Source of the DNA: Polaromonas sp047303325
Lineage (GTDB): Bacteria; Pseudomonadota; Gammaproteobacteria; Burkholderiales; Burkholderiaceae_C
Direction of reading: 5' to 3'
Assembly: GCF_047303325.1 (NCBI RefSeq)
Contig: NZ_JBKBEX010000004.1
Span: 283,707 to 347,706, forward strand
Length of the DNA stretch: 64,000 nt
Positions 1 through 8,189 of the stretch are shown here, one piece after another. The stretch's first letter is position 1. Every line of letters begins with the position of its first letter. Position numbers and translations under genes: made by a program. The notes below the pieces were generated by a model, which worked only from the letters and a program-made list of their open reading frames with translations, had not been told where the DNA came from and did no database searches.

Positions 1-272
1 GAGGTCGCACCCGCGGCGTTGGACAGCGAGCGCTGCGCGCGTTCCTTGGCTTCGGCGGCGATGTCCAGGCTCTGGCGCGCCAGGTGCTGGGCCTTGGAGG
101 CCAGCATGTCGACCAGGGGATCGACGCTGCCGCGCAGGTCACGCACCTTGTTTTCGGCCTTGTCGAGGGCCTCGTTGGCATAGCTGCGTGTGTTGCCCAC
201 TGCTTTCTCGGCGGTCTGCAGCAGTTCGTCGGAGGCTTGGCGTGCGGTGTTGGCGGCGGTCTGGGGGTTCAT
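1..272 (-). CDS. DUF883 (ElaB/YqjD-like) protein, partial at the window edge
   Basis: The reading frame starts at an ATG at 272, with AAGGACC just upstream as a plausible ribosome site, and runs off the left edge after about 90 codons. The visible part is alanine-rich, highly charged and predicted helical, with repeated Ala-Lys-Asp/Glu heptad-like spacing and almost no hydrophobic stretch so far. This matches the N-terminal helical part of DUF883 proteins, which normally end in one C-terminal membrane helix; that helix would lie outside the window. The known E. coli relatives (ElaB, YqjD) are stationary-phase inner-membrane proteins that bind ribosomes; a similar role here is inference. It sits beside a DUF1328 gene on the same strand, a common stress-gene pairing. 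Confidence 0.75.
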   Translation of the reverse strand, partial: MNPQTAANTARQASDELLQTAEKAVGNTRSYANEALDKAENKVRDLRGSVDPLVDMLASKAQHLARQSLDIAAEAKERAQRSLSNAAGAT

Positions 273-384
273 GGCGGTCCTTGGTGGGTTGAGAGGAGAG
301 ATTGAAAAGAAGAAGGGAAAACAAAAGCCGGGTCACCGGGTGACGCGGCTCATGCGGGGGGCCCTGGGGCGAAATGCGGGACCG

Positions 385-549
385 TCAGTTCTTGCGCAAA
401 AGGCTGATGACAAAACTCACGACGGCCATCACGGCAAAAATGAAGAACAGGATCTTGGCGATCTCGACGGCGCCGGCCGCGATGCCGCCGAAGCCGAACA
501 CAGCGGCGATCAGCGCGATCACGAGGAAAACGACGGAATAGTGCAACAT
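385..549 (-). CDS. DUF1328 (YtjA-like) small membrane protein
   Basis: A 54-residue protein made of two short hydrophobic helices: residues about 3-22 (beginning MLHYSVVFLVIALIAA) and about 28-50, with a glycine-rich turn between and a basic tail ending LRKN. Length and layout match DUF1328, a family of tiny two-helix inner-membrane proteins of unknown function often expressed with envelope-stress genes. The ATG at 549 has an excellent ribosome site, AAGGAG, six bases upstream. It is too short for usual gene-length cut-offs but has every mark of a real gene. It lies 112 bp upstream of the DUF883 gene on the same strand. Confidence 0.85.
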   Translation of the reverse strand: MLHYSVVFLVIALIAAVFGFGGIAAGAVEIAKILFFIFAVMAVVSFVISLLRKN

Positions 550-709
550 CTGAGGCTCCTTGCTCCGGGGGTGGATGGCCGTTGCTTCGATTGAAGCGGC
601 CTTGAGCCAAGCTTAGTCAGCGTCCTGCGATGGCCTCATCGGCTGCGGACGTGTGCCCGTGTCAGTTCGAATGGCCACGCCCTGTAGGAGGGGGCCGACA
701 TTTTGTTAC

Positions 710-730
710 GCGCCTGCCAGGCGCAGGCGC
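710..730 (-). terminator. Hairpin just after the sensor kinase stop
   Basis: A 7-bp perfect stem (GCGCCTG / CAGGCGC) with a 7-base loop begins three bases past the kinase stop codon. There is no strong T-run after it on the minus strand, so it may only stabilise or delimit the transcript 3' end. Confidence 0.3.
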
Positions 731-733
731 GTG

Positions 734-2074
734 TCAGCGCGTCTTCGGCAGCACCGCGGAAATCCGTGTGCCTTCGCCTTCGGCGCTCGTGACGGTGAGG
801 CGGCCGCCCGCGGCTTCCACGCGATGCCGCATGCCGGCCAGCCCGTGGCTTCCCGCGCCCACGCTACCGACCTTGAAGCCCTTGCCGTTGTCCTTGACCT
901 CCACGGTGATGTAGCTGTCGAAGTTATGCAGGCTGATCTCGGCCTGCCTGGCTTCCGCGTATTTGCCGATGTTGGTCAGCGACTCCTGCACCAGGCGGTA
1001 GACGGTCAGTTGCGCGGAGCCGCCGAGTTCGACGGGCTCCAGGTCGGTGGTGATGGTCAGGCCCGAGCGTTCCTCGAACTCGCGTCCCAGGATTTCCAGC
1101 GAGGCCACCAGGCCCAGGTGCGACAGCGAGGACGGGCGCAAGTCTTCCACGATGCGCCGCTTGAGCGCGATGCCGCTGTTGAGCGTGTTGGTCAGGTGCG
1201 TGAGCCTCTCCACCGCTTCCGGCATGCTGCCCGCCAGACGCGACTTCAAACGCGCCACGTCGAGCTTGGCCGCGGTCAGCAGCGCGCCCAGCTCGTCATG
1301 CAGTTCGCGCGCCAGGTGGCCGCGCTCGTCCTCGCGCACATTCTGCAGATGGGTGGCCAGCTCGGCCAGGTTGGCGGTGCGCTCACGCACCTGCACCTCG
1401 AGGAAATCGCGCTCGCGCTGCAGCGACTCCTGCTCTCGCCGGCCGGAAGCCAGCAAGGCCTTGGTCTGCAACAGGTACATGTAGAAAGCCAGCAAACCCG
1501 CCAGCGCCACGGTGGCCACCCCGATGCGCGACAGCTGCAGCGAGCGCCTGATCTGCTCCTGCCCCTGCTCCATTTTGCTGACGCTGCTGGCCGCCAGCCT
1601 GGCGGACTGCTCGCGGATGGCCTCCATGTGTTCCTTGCCGACGTCCGTGGTCAGCACGAATTTCCAGGCGTCTTCATTGCCCTCCTTGCGCATGCGAACG
1701 CTCAGGTCCATTTCGGCCAGCTTGCGGGAAACGTGCCGCGACATCTGGCCGAACTCTGCGAGCTGTTCCCGGTAGGGCGTGAACAGCTGGCGCAGCGTGT
1801 CCAGGTTGTGGTCGATGTCGGCCAGCGCGGCGTTGTAGGGCTCCAGGTAGCGCGCGTCCCCCGTCAGCAGGTAGCCCCGCTGGCCGGTTTCCGCGTCCAG
1901 CATGTGCTGCAGCAGCTTGTTGATGGCGCCGCGGGTCTGCTGCGCCTCTTCAATGCTGGCCGCCGCTTCGGTAGACTTGCGGAAACTCGCCTCATTGATG
2001 AAGATGAGGAAGGCGGCGGCCAGCACCGCCAAAGGCAGGCTGATGGCCATTCTGGGTATCGCAAATGCTTTCAC
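734..2074 (-). CDS. CHASE3-domain sensor histidine kinase (NarL-partner type)
   Basis: A 446-residue inner-membrane kinase. A first membrane helix lies at about residues 9-27, then a periplasmic CHASE3 sensor of about 155 residues containing the family signature around ETGQRGYLLTG. A second helix follows at about 183-203, then a coiled coil, a HisKA_3 dimerisation domain with phospho-acceptor His259 in ARELHDELG, and a HATPase domain with the DNGKGF ATP-lid motif. Such kinases phosphorylate LuxR/NarL-type regulators, and one starts divergently at 2201. I chose GTG at 2074 because GGAG sits six bases upstream; a longer frame from TTG at 2113 lacks such a site. The ligand is unknown. Confidence 0.85.
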   Translation of the reverse strand: MKAFAIPRMAISLPLAVLAAAFLIFINEASFRKSTEAAASIEEAQQTRGAINKLLQHMLDAETGQRGYLLTGDARYLEPYNAALADIDHNLDTLRQLFTPYREQLAEFGQMSRHVSRKLAEMDLSVRMRKEGNEDAWKFVLTTDVGKEHMEAIREQSARLAASSVSKMEQGQEQIRRSLQLSRIGVATVALAGLLAFYMYLLQTKALLASGRREQESLQRERDFLEVQVRERTANLAELATHLQNVREDERGHLARELHDELGALLTAAKLDVARLKSRLAGSMPEAVERLTHLTNTLNSGIALKRRIVEDLRPSSLSHLGLVASLEILGREFEERSGLTITTDLEPVELGGSAQLTVYRLVQESLTNIGKYAEARQAEISLHNFDSYITVEVKDNGKGFKVGSVGAGSHGLAGMRHRVEAAGGRLTVTSAEGEGTRISAVLPKTR

Positions 2075-2200
2075 GGCAAACTCCGTTTGGTACTTCGGTG
2101 AAGAATTCGTCAATAATGGGTGCTGAAAATTAAAGCAGGCGCCAGTTCAAGGCTCTTTTCACGGCGTTGCCGGCTTGCAGCTTTATAGGAAGACAGCGAC

Positions 2201-2833
2201 ATGATCAAAATCGGAATTGTGGACGACCACGCCATTGTGCGTTCGGGGCTCAAGCAGTTTTTCTCGGACCAGGTCGACTTGCGCGTCGTCGGTGAGGCCG
2301 GCAGCGGCCGCGAGGCCATTGACCTGGTTCGCAATGTCGAACTCGACATTCTTGTCATGGACTTGTCCATGCCGGGCCAAAGCGGCATTGACGCGCTGGC
2401 CATGATCCGCGCGAAGGCGCCCGATGTAGGTATTCTCATCCTGAGCGGCTATCCCGAGGAGCACTATGCGGTCAACCTGATCCGCCAGGGCGCCAGCGGC
2501 TACCTCAACAAGGAATGCGATCCTTCCGAGATTGTCGACGCGATCCGCGTGATTTCGCTTGGCAAACGCTACATTACCCCGGCGGTGGCGGAGTTGCTGG
2601 CGCAGCAGCTGAACCGGCCCAACGACGTCGCCTCGCACGAGCAGCTGTCCGAGCGGGAGTTCCAGGTGTTCCTCAAACTGGCCAAGGGCGAAACGGCGGG
2701 CGACATCGCCAAGGCGTTGTCGCTGAGCGTGAAAACGGTGAGCACCTACCGCACCCGCGTGATGGAGAAGATGAGCCTTTCCTCGAACAGCGACTTGACC
2801 TACTACGCCCTTAAGAACAAGCTGATCGATTGA
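2201..2833 (+). CDS. LuxR/NarL-family response regulator
   Basis: A 210-residue two-domain regulator. The receiver domain (1-120) has the acidic pocket Asp8-Asp9, phospho-acceptor Asp54 in VMDLSMPG and the conserved Lys104. The C-terminal GerE-type helix-turn-helix lies at about 148-195, with LSEREFQVF at its start and the SVKTVSTYR recognition region. On phosphorylation it should dimerise and bind DNA. AGGAAG precedes the ATG. It is transcribed divergently from the CHASE3 kinase across 126 bp, so the two very likely form one signalling pair, and the shared gap is a natural site of autoregulation. Target genes cannot be read from the sequence; the neighbouring lone receiver is a candidate partner. 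Confidence 0.9.
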   Translation: MIKIGIVDDHAIVRSGLKQFFSDQVDLRVVGEAGSGREAIDLVRNVELDILVMDLSMPGQSGIDALAMIRAKAPDVGILILSGYPEEHYAVNLIRQGASGYLNKECDPSEIVDAIRVISLGKRYITPAVAELLAQQLNRPNDVASHEQLSEREFQVFLKLAKGETAGDIAKALSLSVKTVSTYRTRVMEKMSLSSNSDLTYYALKNKLID

Positions 2834-2842
2834 ATTCAATCG
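2827..2842. repeat. 16-bp perfect palindrome carrying both stop codons
   Basis: CGATTGAATTCAATCG is its own reverse complement. It holds the TGA stop of the plus-strand regulator (2831-2833) and the TGA stop of the minus-strand receiver gene (2836-2838), so the two convergent genes end inside one symmetric element with only two bases between them. Confidence 0.8.
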
Positions 2843-3216
2843 GCGGCGGCGCTCTGCTGGATGCAATAGTCCACCAGGGCGTCGATCTCGTTGGATTTGT
2901 CGAATACCGCGTCGACACCGAGCTGCGTGCAGCGCTGGCGGATGTCGGCGGTGGCATAGTTGCTCAGGACCACGACTTTTTGCCGCGAAGGGCGGTCCCT
3001 GCAGGCGGCCAGCACGCCCAGCCCGCTTCCCTGTTTGAGAAACAGGTCAACAATCGCCAGGTCCCAGTCCTCGCTGTTTTCCGCAAGCCAGGCCTTGCCT
3101 TCGTTTTCGGTTTCTGCGCTTCCCACGGCATCAATGCGTGCCAATTCCTCCAGCGTCCCGATCAGATTTTCGCGAATGGTGGGGTTGTCTTCTACGATGT
3201 ACGTTTTCAGTCTCAC
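2836..3216 (-). CDS. Single-domain (CheY-like) response regulator
   Basis: A 126-residue protein consisting only of a receiver domain: acidic pocket Glu9-Asp10 in YIVEDNP, phospho-acceptor Asp57 in IVDLFL, and Lys107 in VFDKSNE. There is no output domain; 15 residues follow the lysine, ending in an alanine-rich tail. It could relay or compete for phosphate from the CHASE3 kinase, or act through protein contact. The frame opens with GTG at 3216, with only a weak GGA upstream. It converges tail-to-tail with the LuxR-type regulator, giving a kinase, regulator and lone receiver in about 2.5 kb. Membership of the same pathway is inferred from position. Confidence 0.8.
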   Translation of the reverse strand: MRLKTYIVEDNPTIRENLIGTLEELARIDAVGSAETENEGKAWLAENSEDWDLAIVDLFLKQGSGLGVLAACRDRPSRQKVVVLSNYATADIRQRCTQLGVDAVFDKSNEIDALVDYCIQQSAAAD

Positions 3217-3555
3217 TGCTCAGGTCCAGGTAGGAGGCCGCGTGGCTTTCGAAGTATTACGAAAGTCCCAAAAAAGCGAATGTCTCTTGTTTCCTAATGT
3301 ATCTTTTTCCCAAGGCCCATTCTGCCAGCGGCCAAGGCCAGCACCTGTAGGAGGCCGCCTACGCCTGCATTGCGTGTGCGCCCCAGCCACACTACGCGGG
3401 CTGTAGGCACATGCCCACAGCGTGTCATGGTGCCTGCCGACTGCCCCATGCCGTGATCCGGCCGATAGTGGTATGCAGGGCTAAACGGAGCCCCGCGCTC
3501 TTGCAGGCGCAGGCATAAGTTCAGACATAACACCACAACGCAGGGAGACAAACGC
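3217..3555. other. Intergenic stretch without a recognisable gene
   Basis: I see no convincing protein frame or RNA gene here. It must hold the promoter of the minus-strand receiver gene and that of the short frame and AsmA gene downstream. Two features stand out. The octamer GTAGGAGG occurs at 3230 and 3347 (and once more at 684 after the kinase). The second copy lies in a near-palindrome, GTAGGAGGCCGCCTAC, at 3347-3362. Their role is unknown. Confidence 0.5.
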
Positions 3556-3690
3556 ATGCCAGCCAGTGCTTCCAGCGTATTCCCGGCCACTGCGGTATTC
3601 CCGGCCACTGCGGTATTCCCGGCCACTGCGCGGCAAGCCTCATGCCTTGCGCTTCCTCGACGCAGGCCTGATCTTCCATGTCACCCATGA
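3556..3690 (+). CDS. Candidate 44-residue leader ORF with three VFPATA repeats
   Basis: An ATG at 3556 follows a good ribosome site (GGGAG, eight bases away) and opens a 44-codon frame ending in TGA at 3688-3690. Its centre is VFPATA repeated three times, encoded by an exact 18-bp tandem repeat. Its stop overlaps the ATG of the AsmA-like gene as ATGA, the classic arrangement for translational coupling. The AsmA start itself has no visible ribosome site, which makes coupling more likely. The peptide resembles no family I know and may matter only as a leader. It could also be chance, since high-GC DNA opens many short frames. Confidence 0.4.
   Translation: MPASASSVFPATAVFPATAVFPATARQASCLALPRRRPDLPCHP
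3577..3630 (+). repeat. 18-bp perfect tandem repeat, three copies
   Basis: The unit GTATTCCCGGCCACTGCG occurs three times head to tail with no mismatch. Being a multiple of three it keeps any reading frame open and could change copy number by slippage without a frameshift. Confidence 0.95.
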
Positions 3691-5693
3691 ACACCCCACA
3701 GTCCGCGCCCGTACTTTGGCGAAGATGGCTTGCCGGTATAGGCGCCGTGCTGCTTACCCTGGTGCTGGTACTGGTGTTTTTCCCCTGGGATATGCTGCGC
3801 GGCCCCATCAATCGCCATGTCTCGGACCAACTGGGCCGGCGCTTTGAAATCACCCGGCATCTGTCGGTGCACCTGGGGCGCACCGTCACGGTCAGGGCTG
3901 ACGGTGTGGAGTTTGCCAATCCCGAGTGGGCCAGCAAGCCTTATCTCGTCAAGGCGGAGGCGGCCGAATTCGACATCAGGCTGCTGCCGCTGCTGCTGGG
4001 CAAGGTCGTGTTGCCGCGCATCGCGCTGACGGCACCGGAGATAGGGCTGCAGATCGAGCCCGATGGACGCAGGACCTGGGCGCTGGCGCGCGACACCTCC
4101 GATGAGGGTGCCATTCCGCGCATCGATGCCTTGCTGATCGACGGCGGCAGCGTGGACTACCAGGCGGCGGCACAGGGCGCCAATATCCATGTGGATTTTT
4201 CGCTCGCCCAGGAAAGCACCGGCCAGTTGCCTCTGAGTTACAAGGCGACAGGCAAATGGAAAAATGAAGCCTTCAGCGCCAATGGACGCACCGGCGGCGT
4301 GCTGCAGCTGAGCAAGGATCTTGAAGCGCCTTTTCCCATCGAGGTGAATGCGATGGCCGGCAGGACCAGCCTGAAAGCCAAAGGCAGCATCGCCAATCTC
4401 GCGGACCTTGCGGGGGTGGATGCCAGTTTTGACCTGCAGGGCCGCAACCTCGAAGAACTCTACAAGCTGCTGGGCGTTGTGCTGCCTTCCACACCGCCTT
4501 ACAAGCTGCGCGGCAAGCTTTCCAGGCACGGCAAGGTCTGGGCTGCCAGCCAGATCCAGGGCGTCCTGGGCAGCTCGGACCTCAGCGGCGCGCTCAGTTT
4601 CGACCAGTCCGCGCCGGTGCCCTTGCTGAGCGGCAAGGTGCAGTCAAAGCTGCTGGACTTCGCCGATCTGGCGCCGGTGATTGGCTTGCCCGCGCCGGCC
4701 GGCCCCACGCCCGTGAAAGCGGCGGCCGTCAAGACCGGGGATGAACTCGCCCCGGCCAAAAAAAGCGCGGCGAGTTCCGCATCGCGCAAGGTACTGCCCG
4801 TTGCGACGCTGGACGTGACCCGCCTCAAGGCCATGAATGCCGACGTGGTGTACTCCGCCGCCGACATCCGGCACGTGGAAGTGCTGCCGCTGGACAAAGG
4901 CAGCGTCCACGTCAAGCTGAACGGCGGCGTGCTGCAGCTGGAGCCCATATCGCTGGGCATCGCGGGCGGCACGGTGGCCGGCAGCATACGCATCGATGCC
5001 AATCTTGTGCCGGCCGGCTTCAGCACGCGGCTGGACCTGCGCGCCGTGCAGCTGAACCAGCTCTTTCCGAAGATCGAGACCACCAAAAGCAGCCTGGGCA
5101 AGATCAGCGGCCAGTTCGACCTCAAGGGGCGCGGCAACTCGCTGGCGCAAATGCTGGGCACTTCTTCGGGCGACGTGGCCGTCCTGATGGGCAAAGGCGA
5201 GATCAGCAACATCCTGCTCGAATTCATGGGCCTGGACGGCGGCGAGATCATCAAGTTCCTGGTGCGCGGCGACCGCAACGTGCAGCTGCGCTGCGCTGCT
5301 GCCGCCTTTGAGGTCAAACAGGGGCTGATGAGCAGCAAGACCATTGTGCTGGACACTTCCGACACGGTGATCAACGGACACGGCAACATCAGCCTGGCCG
5401 ATGAAACCCTGGATCTGGTCCTGGAGCCGGCACCCAAGGACCGCAGCATCCTGAGCTTGCGGTCGCCCCTGAAAGTCAGTGGCACTTTCGCGGCCCCGTC
5501 GGCAGGTCCCGATAAGGGCGCGCTGGCCGGGCGGGCTGGCATCGCGATCGCGCTGGGTGTGATCAATCCTTTGCTGGCCCTGGCCGCCACCATAGAAACC
5601 GGGCCGGGCCAGGATGAAAACTGCGCGGCAATCCTGAAACAGGCCGCCGCATCCAGCGCCGGCTCGCGCATTCCGGCGGCCGCCGTCAAATAA
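3687..5693 (+). CDS. AsmA family protein
   Basis: A 668-residue protein with one N-terminal membrane helix (WLAGIGAVLLTLVLVLVFF, about residues 12-30) and a long beta-rich region of AsmA type. The family signature appears in the segment around VLPRIALTAPEIGLQ, and the C-terminal AsmA_2-like half covers about 430-600. Family members are inner-membrane-anchored, periplasm-spanning proteins linked to lipid transport between membranes and outer-membrane homeostasis. In-frame ATGs occur at 3678 and 3687, and an in-frame TGA at 3669 excludes anything earlier. I prefer 3687 because it overlaps the stop of the leader frame. An alanine/lysine-rich linker (about 345-370) separates the two halves. It converges with moeB, leaving four bases. 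Confidence 0.85.
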   Translation: MNTPQSAPVLWRRWLAGIGAVLLTLVLVLVFFPWDMLRGPINRHVSDQLGRRFEITRHLSVHLGRTVTVRADGVEFANPEWASKPYLVKAEAAEFDIRLLPLLLGKVVLPRIALTAPEIGLQIEPDGRRTWALARDTSDEGAIPRIDALLIDGGSVDYQAAAQGANIHVDFSLAQESTGQLPLSYKATGKWKNEAFSANGRTGGVLQLSKDLEAPFPIEVNAMAGRTSLKAKGSIANLADLAGVDASFDLQGRNLEELYKLLGVVLPSTPPYKLRGKLSRHGKVWAASQIQGVLGSSDLSGALSFDQSAPVPLLSGKVQSKLLDFADLAPVIGLPAPAGPTPVKAAAVKTGDELAPAKKSAASSASRKVLPVATLDVTRLKAMNADVVYSAADIRHVEVLPLDKGSVHVKLNGGVLQLEPISLGIAGGTVAGSIRIDANLVPAGFSTRLDLRAVQLNQLFPKIETTKSSLGKISGQFDLKGRGNSLAQMLGTSSGDVAVLMGKGEISNILLEFMGLDGGEIIKFLVRGDRNVQLRCAAAAFEVKQGLMSSKTIVLDTSDTVINGHGNISLADETLDLVLEPAPKDRSILSLRSPLKVSGTFAAPSAGPDKGALAGRAGIAIALGVINPLLALAATIETGPGQDENCAAILKQAAASSAGSRIPAAAVK

Positions 5694-5697
5694 AAGG

Positions 5698-6453
5698 TCA
5701 GTGGTGAATGCCGCCGCAGACCGCGCAAGCGGTATTGCGCGCCAGTTTCATCTCGCTCCACTCCATGCGCCTGCCGTCCAGCATCAACAGGCGCCCGGTG
5801 AGCGCCTCGCCCACGCCGCACACCAGCTTCAGGGCTTCGGCCGCCTGCGTGCTGCCGATGATGCCGACCAGCGGCGCGAACACGCCCATGGTGGCGCACA
5901 GGGCCTCTTCCATCAGTTCCGATTCGGGGAACACGCAGGCATAGCAGGGTGACTGCGCATTGCCCGCGTCGAACACCGAGACCTGGCCGTCAAAGCGGAT
6001 CGCCGCGCCCGAGACCAGCGGCTTGCGGTATTTCACGCAGGCACGGTTGATCGCGTGGCGGGTCGCGAAGTTGTCGGTGCAGTCGAGCACCAGGTCGGCC
6101 TTGGCCACCAGTTCGTCGAGCAGCGCGCCCTCGGCCCGCCGCGTGACGGGCGTGACCGTCACGTCGGGGTTGATCGCCGCGATGGCCTGCCGGGCGGATT
6201 CGGCCTTGAATTCGCCGATGCGGCCCAGGGTGTGGGCGACCTGCCGCTGCAGGTTGGTGGCCTCGACGCGGTCATGGTCGGCGATGGTGATGTGGCCGAC
6301 GCCGGCGCTGCCCAGGTAGAGCGCGACCGGTGAGCCCAGGCCTCCGGCCCCGACGATCAGCACATGCGCTTTCAGGAGCTTGTCCTGGCCTTCGATGCCG
6401 ATGTCATCAAGCAGGATATGCCGGGAATAGCGAAGCAGCTGGTCGTCGTTCAT
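5698..6453 (-). CDS. moeB: ThiF/MoeB family adenylyltransferase
   Basis: A 251-residue E1-like enzyme that adenylates the C-terminal glycine of a ubiquitin-fold sulfur carrier (MoaD for molybdopterin, ThiS for thiamine). The nucleotide-binding loop VGAGGLGSPVALYL lies at about 35-48. The NLQRQ segment and the DCTDNFATR motif are typical, and zinc-binding Cys pairs occur in CYAC and CAVC near the C-terminus. Length fits MoeB (about 250) and there is no rhodanese extension. The molybdopterin role is favoured because two molybdenum formate dehydrogenases lie in this window, but ThiF function cannot be excluded. It lies downstream of the CtpA protease gene on the same strand after 111 bp. Confidence 0.85.
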   Translation of the reverse strand: MNDDQLLRYSRHILLDDIGIEGQDKLLKAHVLIVGAGGLGSPVALYLGSAGVGHITIADHDRVEATNLQRQVAHTLGRIGEFKAESARQAIAAINPDVTVTPVTRRAEGALLDELVAKADLVLDCTDNFATRHAINRACVKYRKPLVSGAAIRFDGQVSVFDAGNAQSPCYACVFPESELMEEALCATMGVFAPLVGIIGSTQAAEALKLVCGVGEALTGRLLMLDGRRMEWSEMKLARNTACAVCGGIHH

Positions 6454-6564
6454 TGAAAAAAGCGTCGCCGCAGGGAGAGGGCGGCCTTGGTGGAACAGGG
6501 ACGCGAGAAGCCAGCCGGGGAGACCGGAAAAGGCCGGTAATCCCGGCGCTATCCCGTCACGGCC

Positions 6565-8004
6565 TCAATTTTCTTTTTTCTCGTTCTTGGGTTCCACCAC
6601 GGCGGTCTTGCTGACCAGCACGGGACGGCCCTTGAGCTGGTTGATCGCCTGGGCCAGCTGGAAGTCCTTGTCGCTGCCCATTTCGGGCGGGCGGCGCTGT
6701 TCCGGTGTCTTCTTGGCTTCTTCCTCGAGGCGTTTGAGCGCTATCTCGCGGGCTTTTTCGCGGTTGGCATCCTTGACCTCGGCGCCTTGGCCGCTATTGA
6801 GGTGTTTCTCCAGGTCGGCTTCGCGGGTGCGCAGGGCGGCAAACGGGCTGCCTTCGGCGGTTTCGTCCACCATCACGTCGGGCACAATGCCGCGCGCCTG
6901 GATGGATTTGCCGCTGGGGGTGTAGTAGCGCGCCGTGGTGAGCTTCAGGCCCGTGTCAGGTCCCAGCGGCCGCACGGTTTGCACCGAGCCCTTGCCGAAG
7001 GTCTGCGTGCCCATGATGGTGGCGCGCTTGTAGTCTTGCAGCGCGCCGGCGACGATCTCGCTGGCCGAGGCCGAGCCTTCATTAACCAGCACCACCAGAG
7101 GCACGTTCTTGAGGGCCGCAGGCAGGCGCTTGAGCGGGTCAGCGCCGTTGCGGCGCTGGTAGAACTCGGGCGAGGCCTTGTAGGTGAATTTGCTTTCGGC
7201 GAGCTGGCCGTTGGTCGACACCACGGTGACGTTGTCAGGCAGGAAGACGGCCGATACGGCGACGGCGGCGTCCAGCAGGCCGCCCGGGTCGTTGCGCAAA
7301 TCGAGCACCAGGCCCTTGAGGTTGGGCTCCTGCTTGTAGATTTGCTCGAGCTTGGTCACGAAATCGTCGACCGTGCGTTCCTGGAACTGGCTCAGGCGTA
7401 CCCAGGCATAACCGGGCTCCACCACCTTGCTGCGAACCGACTGGGTGCGAATTTCCTCGCGCGTGATGGTGACCGGGAAGGTGCGGTTTTCGTCCTTGCG
7501 GAAGATCGTCAGCAGCACCTTGGTCTTGGGCTCGCCGCGCATCTTCTTGACGGCTTCATTGAGCGTCAAGCCCTTGACGGCGGTGTCGTCGATGCGGGTG
7601 ATCAGGTCGTTGGGCTTGAGGCCGGCGCGGTCGGCGGGAGAGCCTTCGATAGGCGAGACCACCTTGACCAGGCCGTCTTCCTGGCTGATTTCGATGCCGA
7701 CACCGACAAAACGGCCCGTCGTGCCTTCGCGGAATTCCTTGTAGGACTTCTTGTCGAAATAGACCGAGTGCGGGTCCAGGCTGGCCACCATGCCGGAAAT
7801 GGCGTCGGTGATGAGCTTTTTCTCGTCCACCGGCTCGACGTAATCGGTCTTGACCATGCCGAAAACCGCAGCCAGCTGCTGCAGCTCTTCGAGCGGCAGG
7901 GGGGCGATGCCCGCGCGGGCCACTGCCTGCAGCTGTACCGTGGTGAGAGCTCCCGCTACGGCGCCGATTGAAATCCAGCCTGCTATCTTGAGCTTTTGAC
8001 CCAT
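6565..8004 (-). CDS. ctpA: S41-family C-terminal processing peptidase (CtpA-like)
   Basis: A 479-residue periplasmic serine protease. It has an N-terminal signal or anchor (about 5-32), then a PDZ domain (about 85-170, with the GVGIEI carboxylate-binding loop). The S41 catalytic domain holds nucleophile Ser311 in NEGSASASE and general base Lys338 in TFGKGSVQT. These enzymes trim C-termini of periplasmic proteins and regulate cell-wall hydrolases. The frame is open further upstream, but I take ATG at 8004 because it begins the positively charged signal sequence and has GAAGG upstream. The C-terminal 70 residues are charged and helical. gpmA lies upstream on the same strand. Confidence 0.9.
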   Translation of the reverse strand: MGQKLKIAGWISIGAVAGALTTVQLQAVARAGIAPLPLEELQQLAAVFGMVKTDYVEPVDEKKLITDAISGMVASLDPHSVYFDKKSYKEFREGTTGRFVGVGIEISQEDGLVKVVSPIEGSPADRAGLKPNDLITRIDDTAVKGLTLNEAVKKMRGEPKTKVLLTIFRKDENRTFPVTITREEIRTQSVRSKVVEPGYAWVRLSQFQERTVDDFVTKLEQIYKQEPNLKGLVLDLRNDPGGLLDAAVAVSAVFLPDNVTVVSTNGQLAESKFTYKASPEFYQRRNGADPLKRLPAALKNVPLVVLVNEGSASASEIVAGALQDYKRATIMGTQTFGKGSVQTVRPLGPDTGLKLTTARYYTPSGKSIQARGIVPDVMVDETAEGSPFAALRTREADLEKHLNSGQGAEVKDANREKAREIALKRLEEEAKKTPEQRRPPEMGSDKDFQLAQAINQLKGRPVLVSKTAVVEPKNEKKEN

Positions 8005-8189
8005 AAAAAATACCTTCGTAAGCCGTTGGGAAACCCTTGTTCCCCCCGTGGGAAGCAATATACACCTTGGAGAAAGGCCGGGGCCTCCAGTTCCACCCTA
8101 GTCACGGCGTCGCGCGAAAAAAGAAGCGAAACAGACGGCTATTTACAGGACTTTTACAAAAATCCGGGCGGCTAAGCCCCTGCGCGGGA

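Noticed and set aside
653..2101. 482-codon open frame on the plus strand opposite the sensor kinase
   Set aside because: It is the antisense shadow of the kinase gene. The protein is Gln/Ala/Arg-rich low-complexity sequence with no domain pattern, while the opposite strand shows clear CHASE3 and kinase motifs.
2075..2113. TTG at 2113 as the start of the sensor kinase
   Set aside because: It adds 13 residues of no obvious value and has no ribosome site, while GTG 2074 has GGAG at ideal spacing.
3577..3630. Tandem 18-bp repeats as a CRISPR array
   Set aside because: The units abut with no spacers and there are no cas genes; it is a simple tandem repeat.
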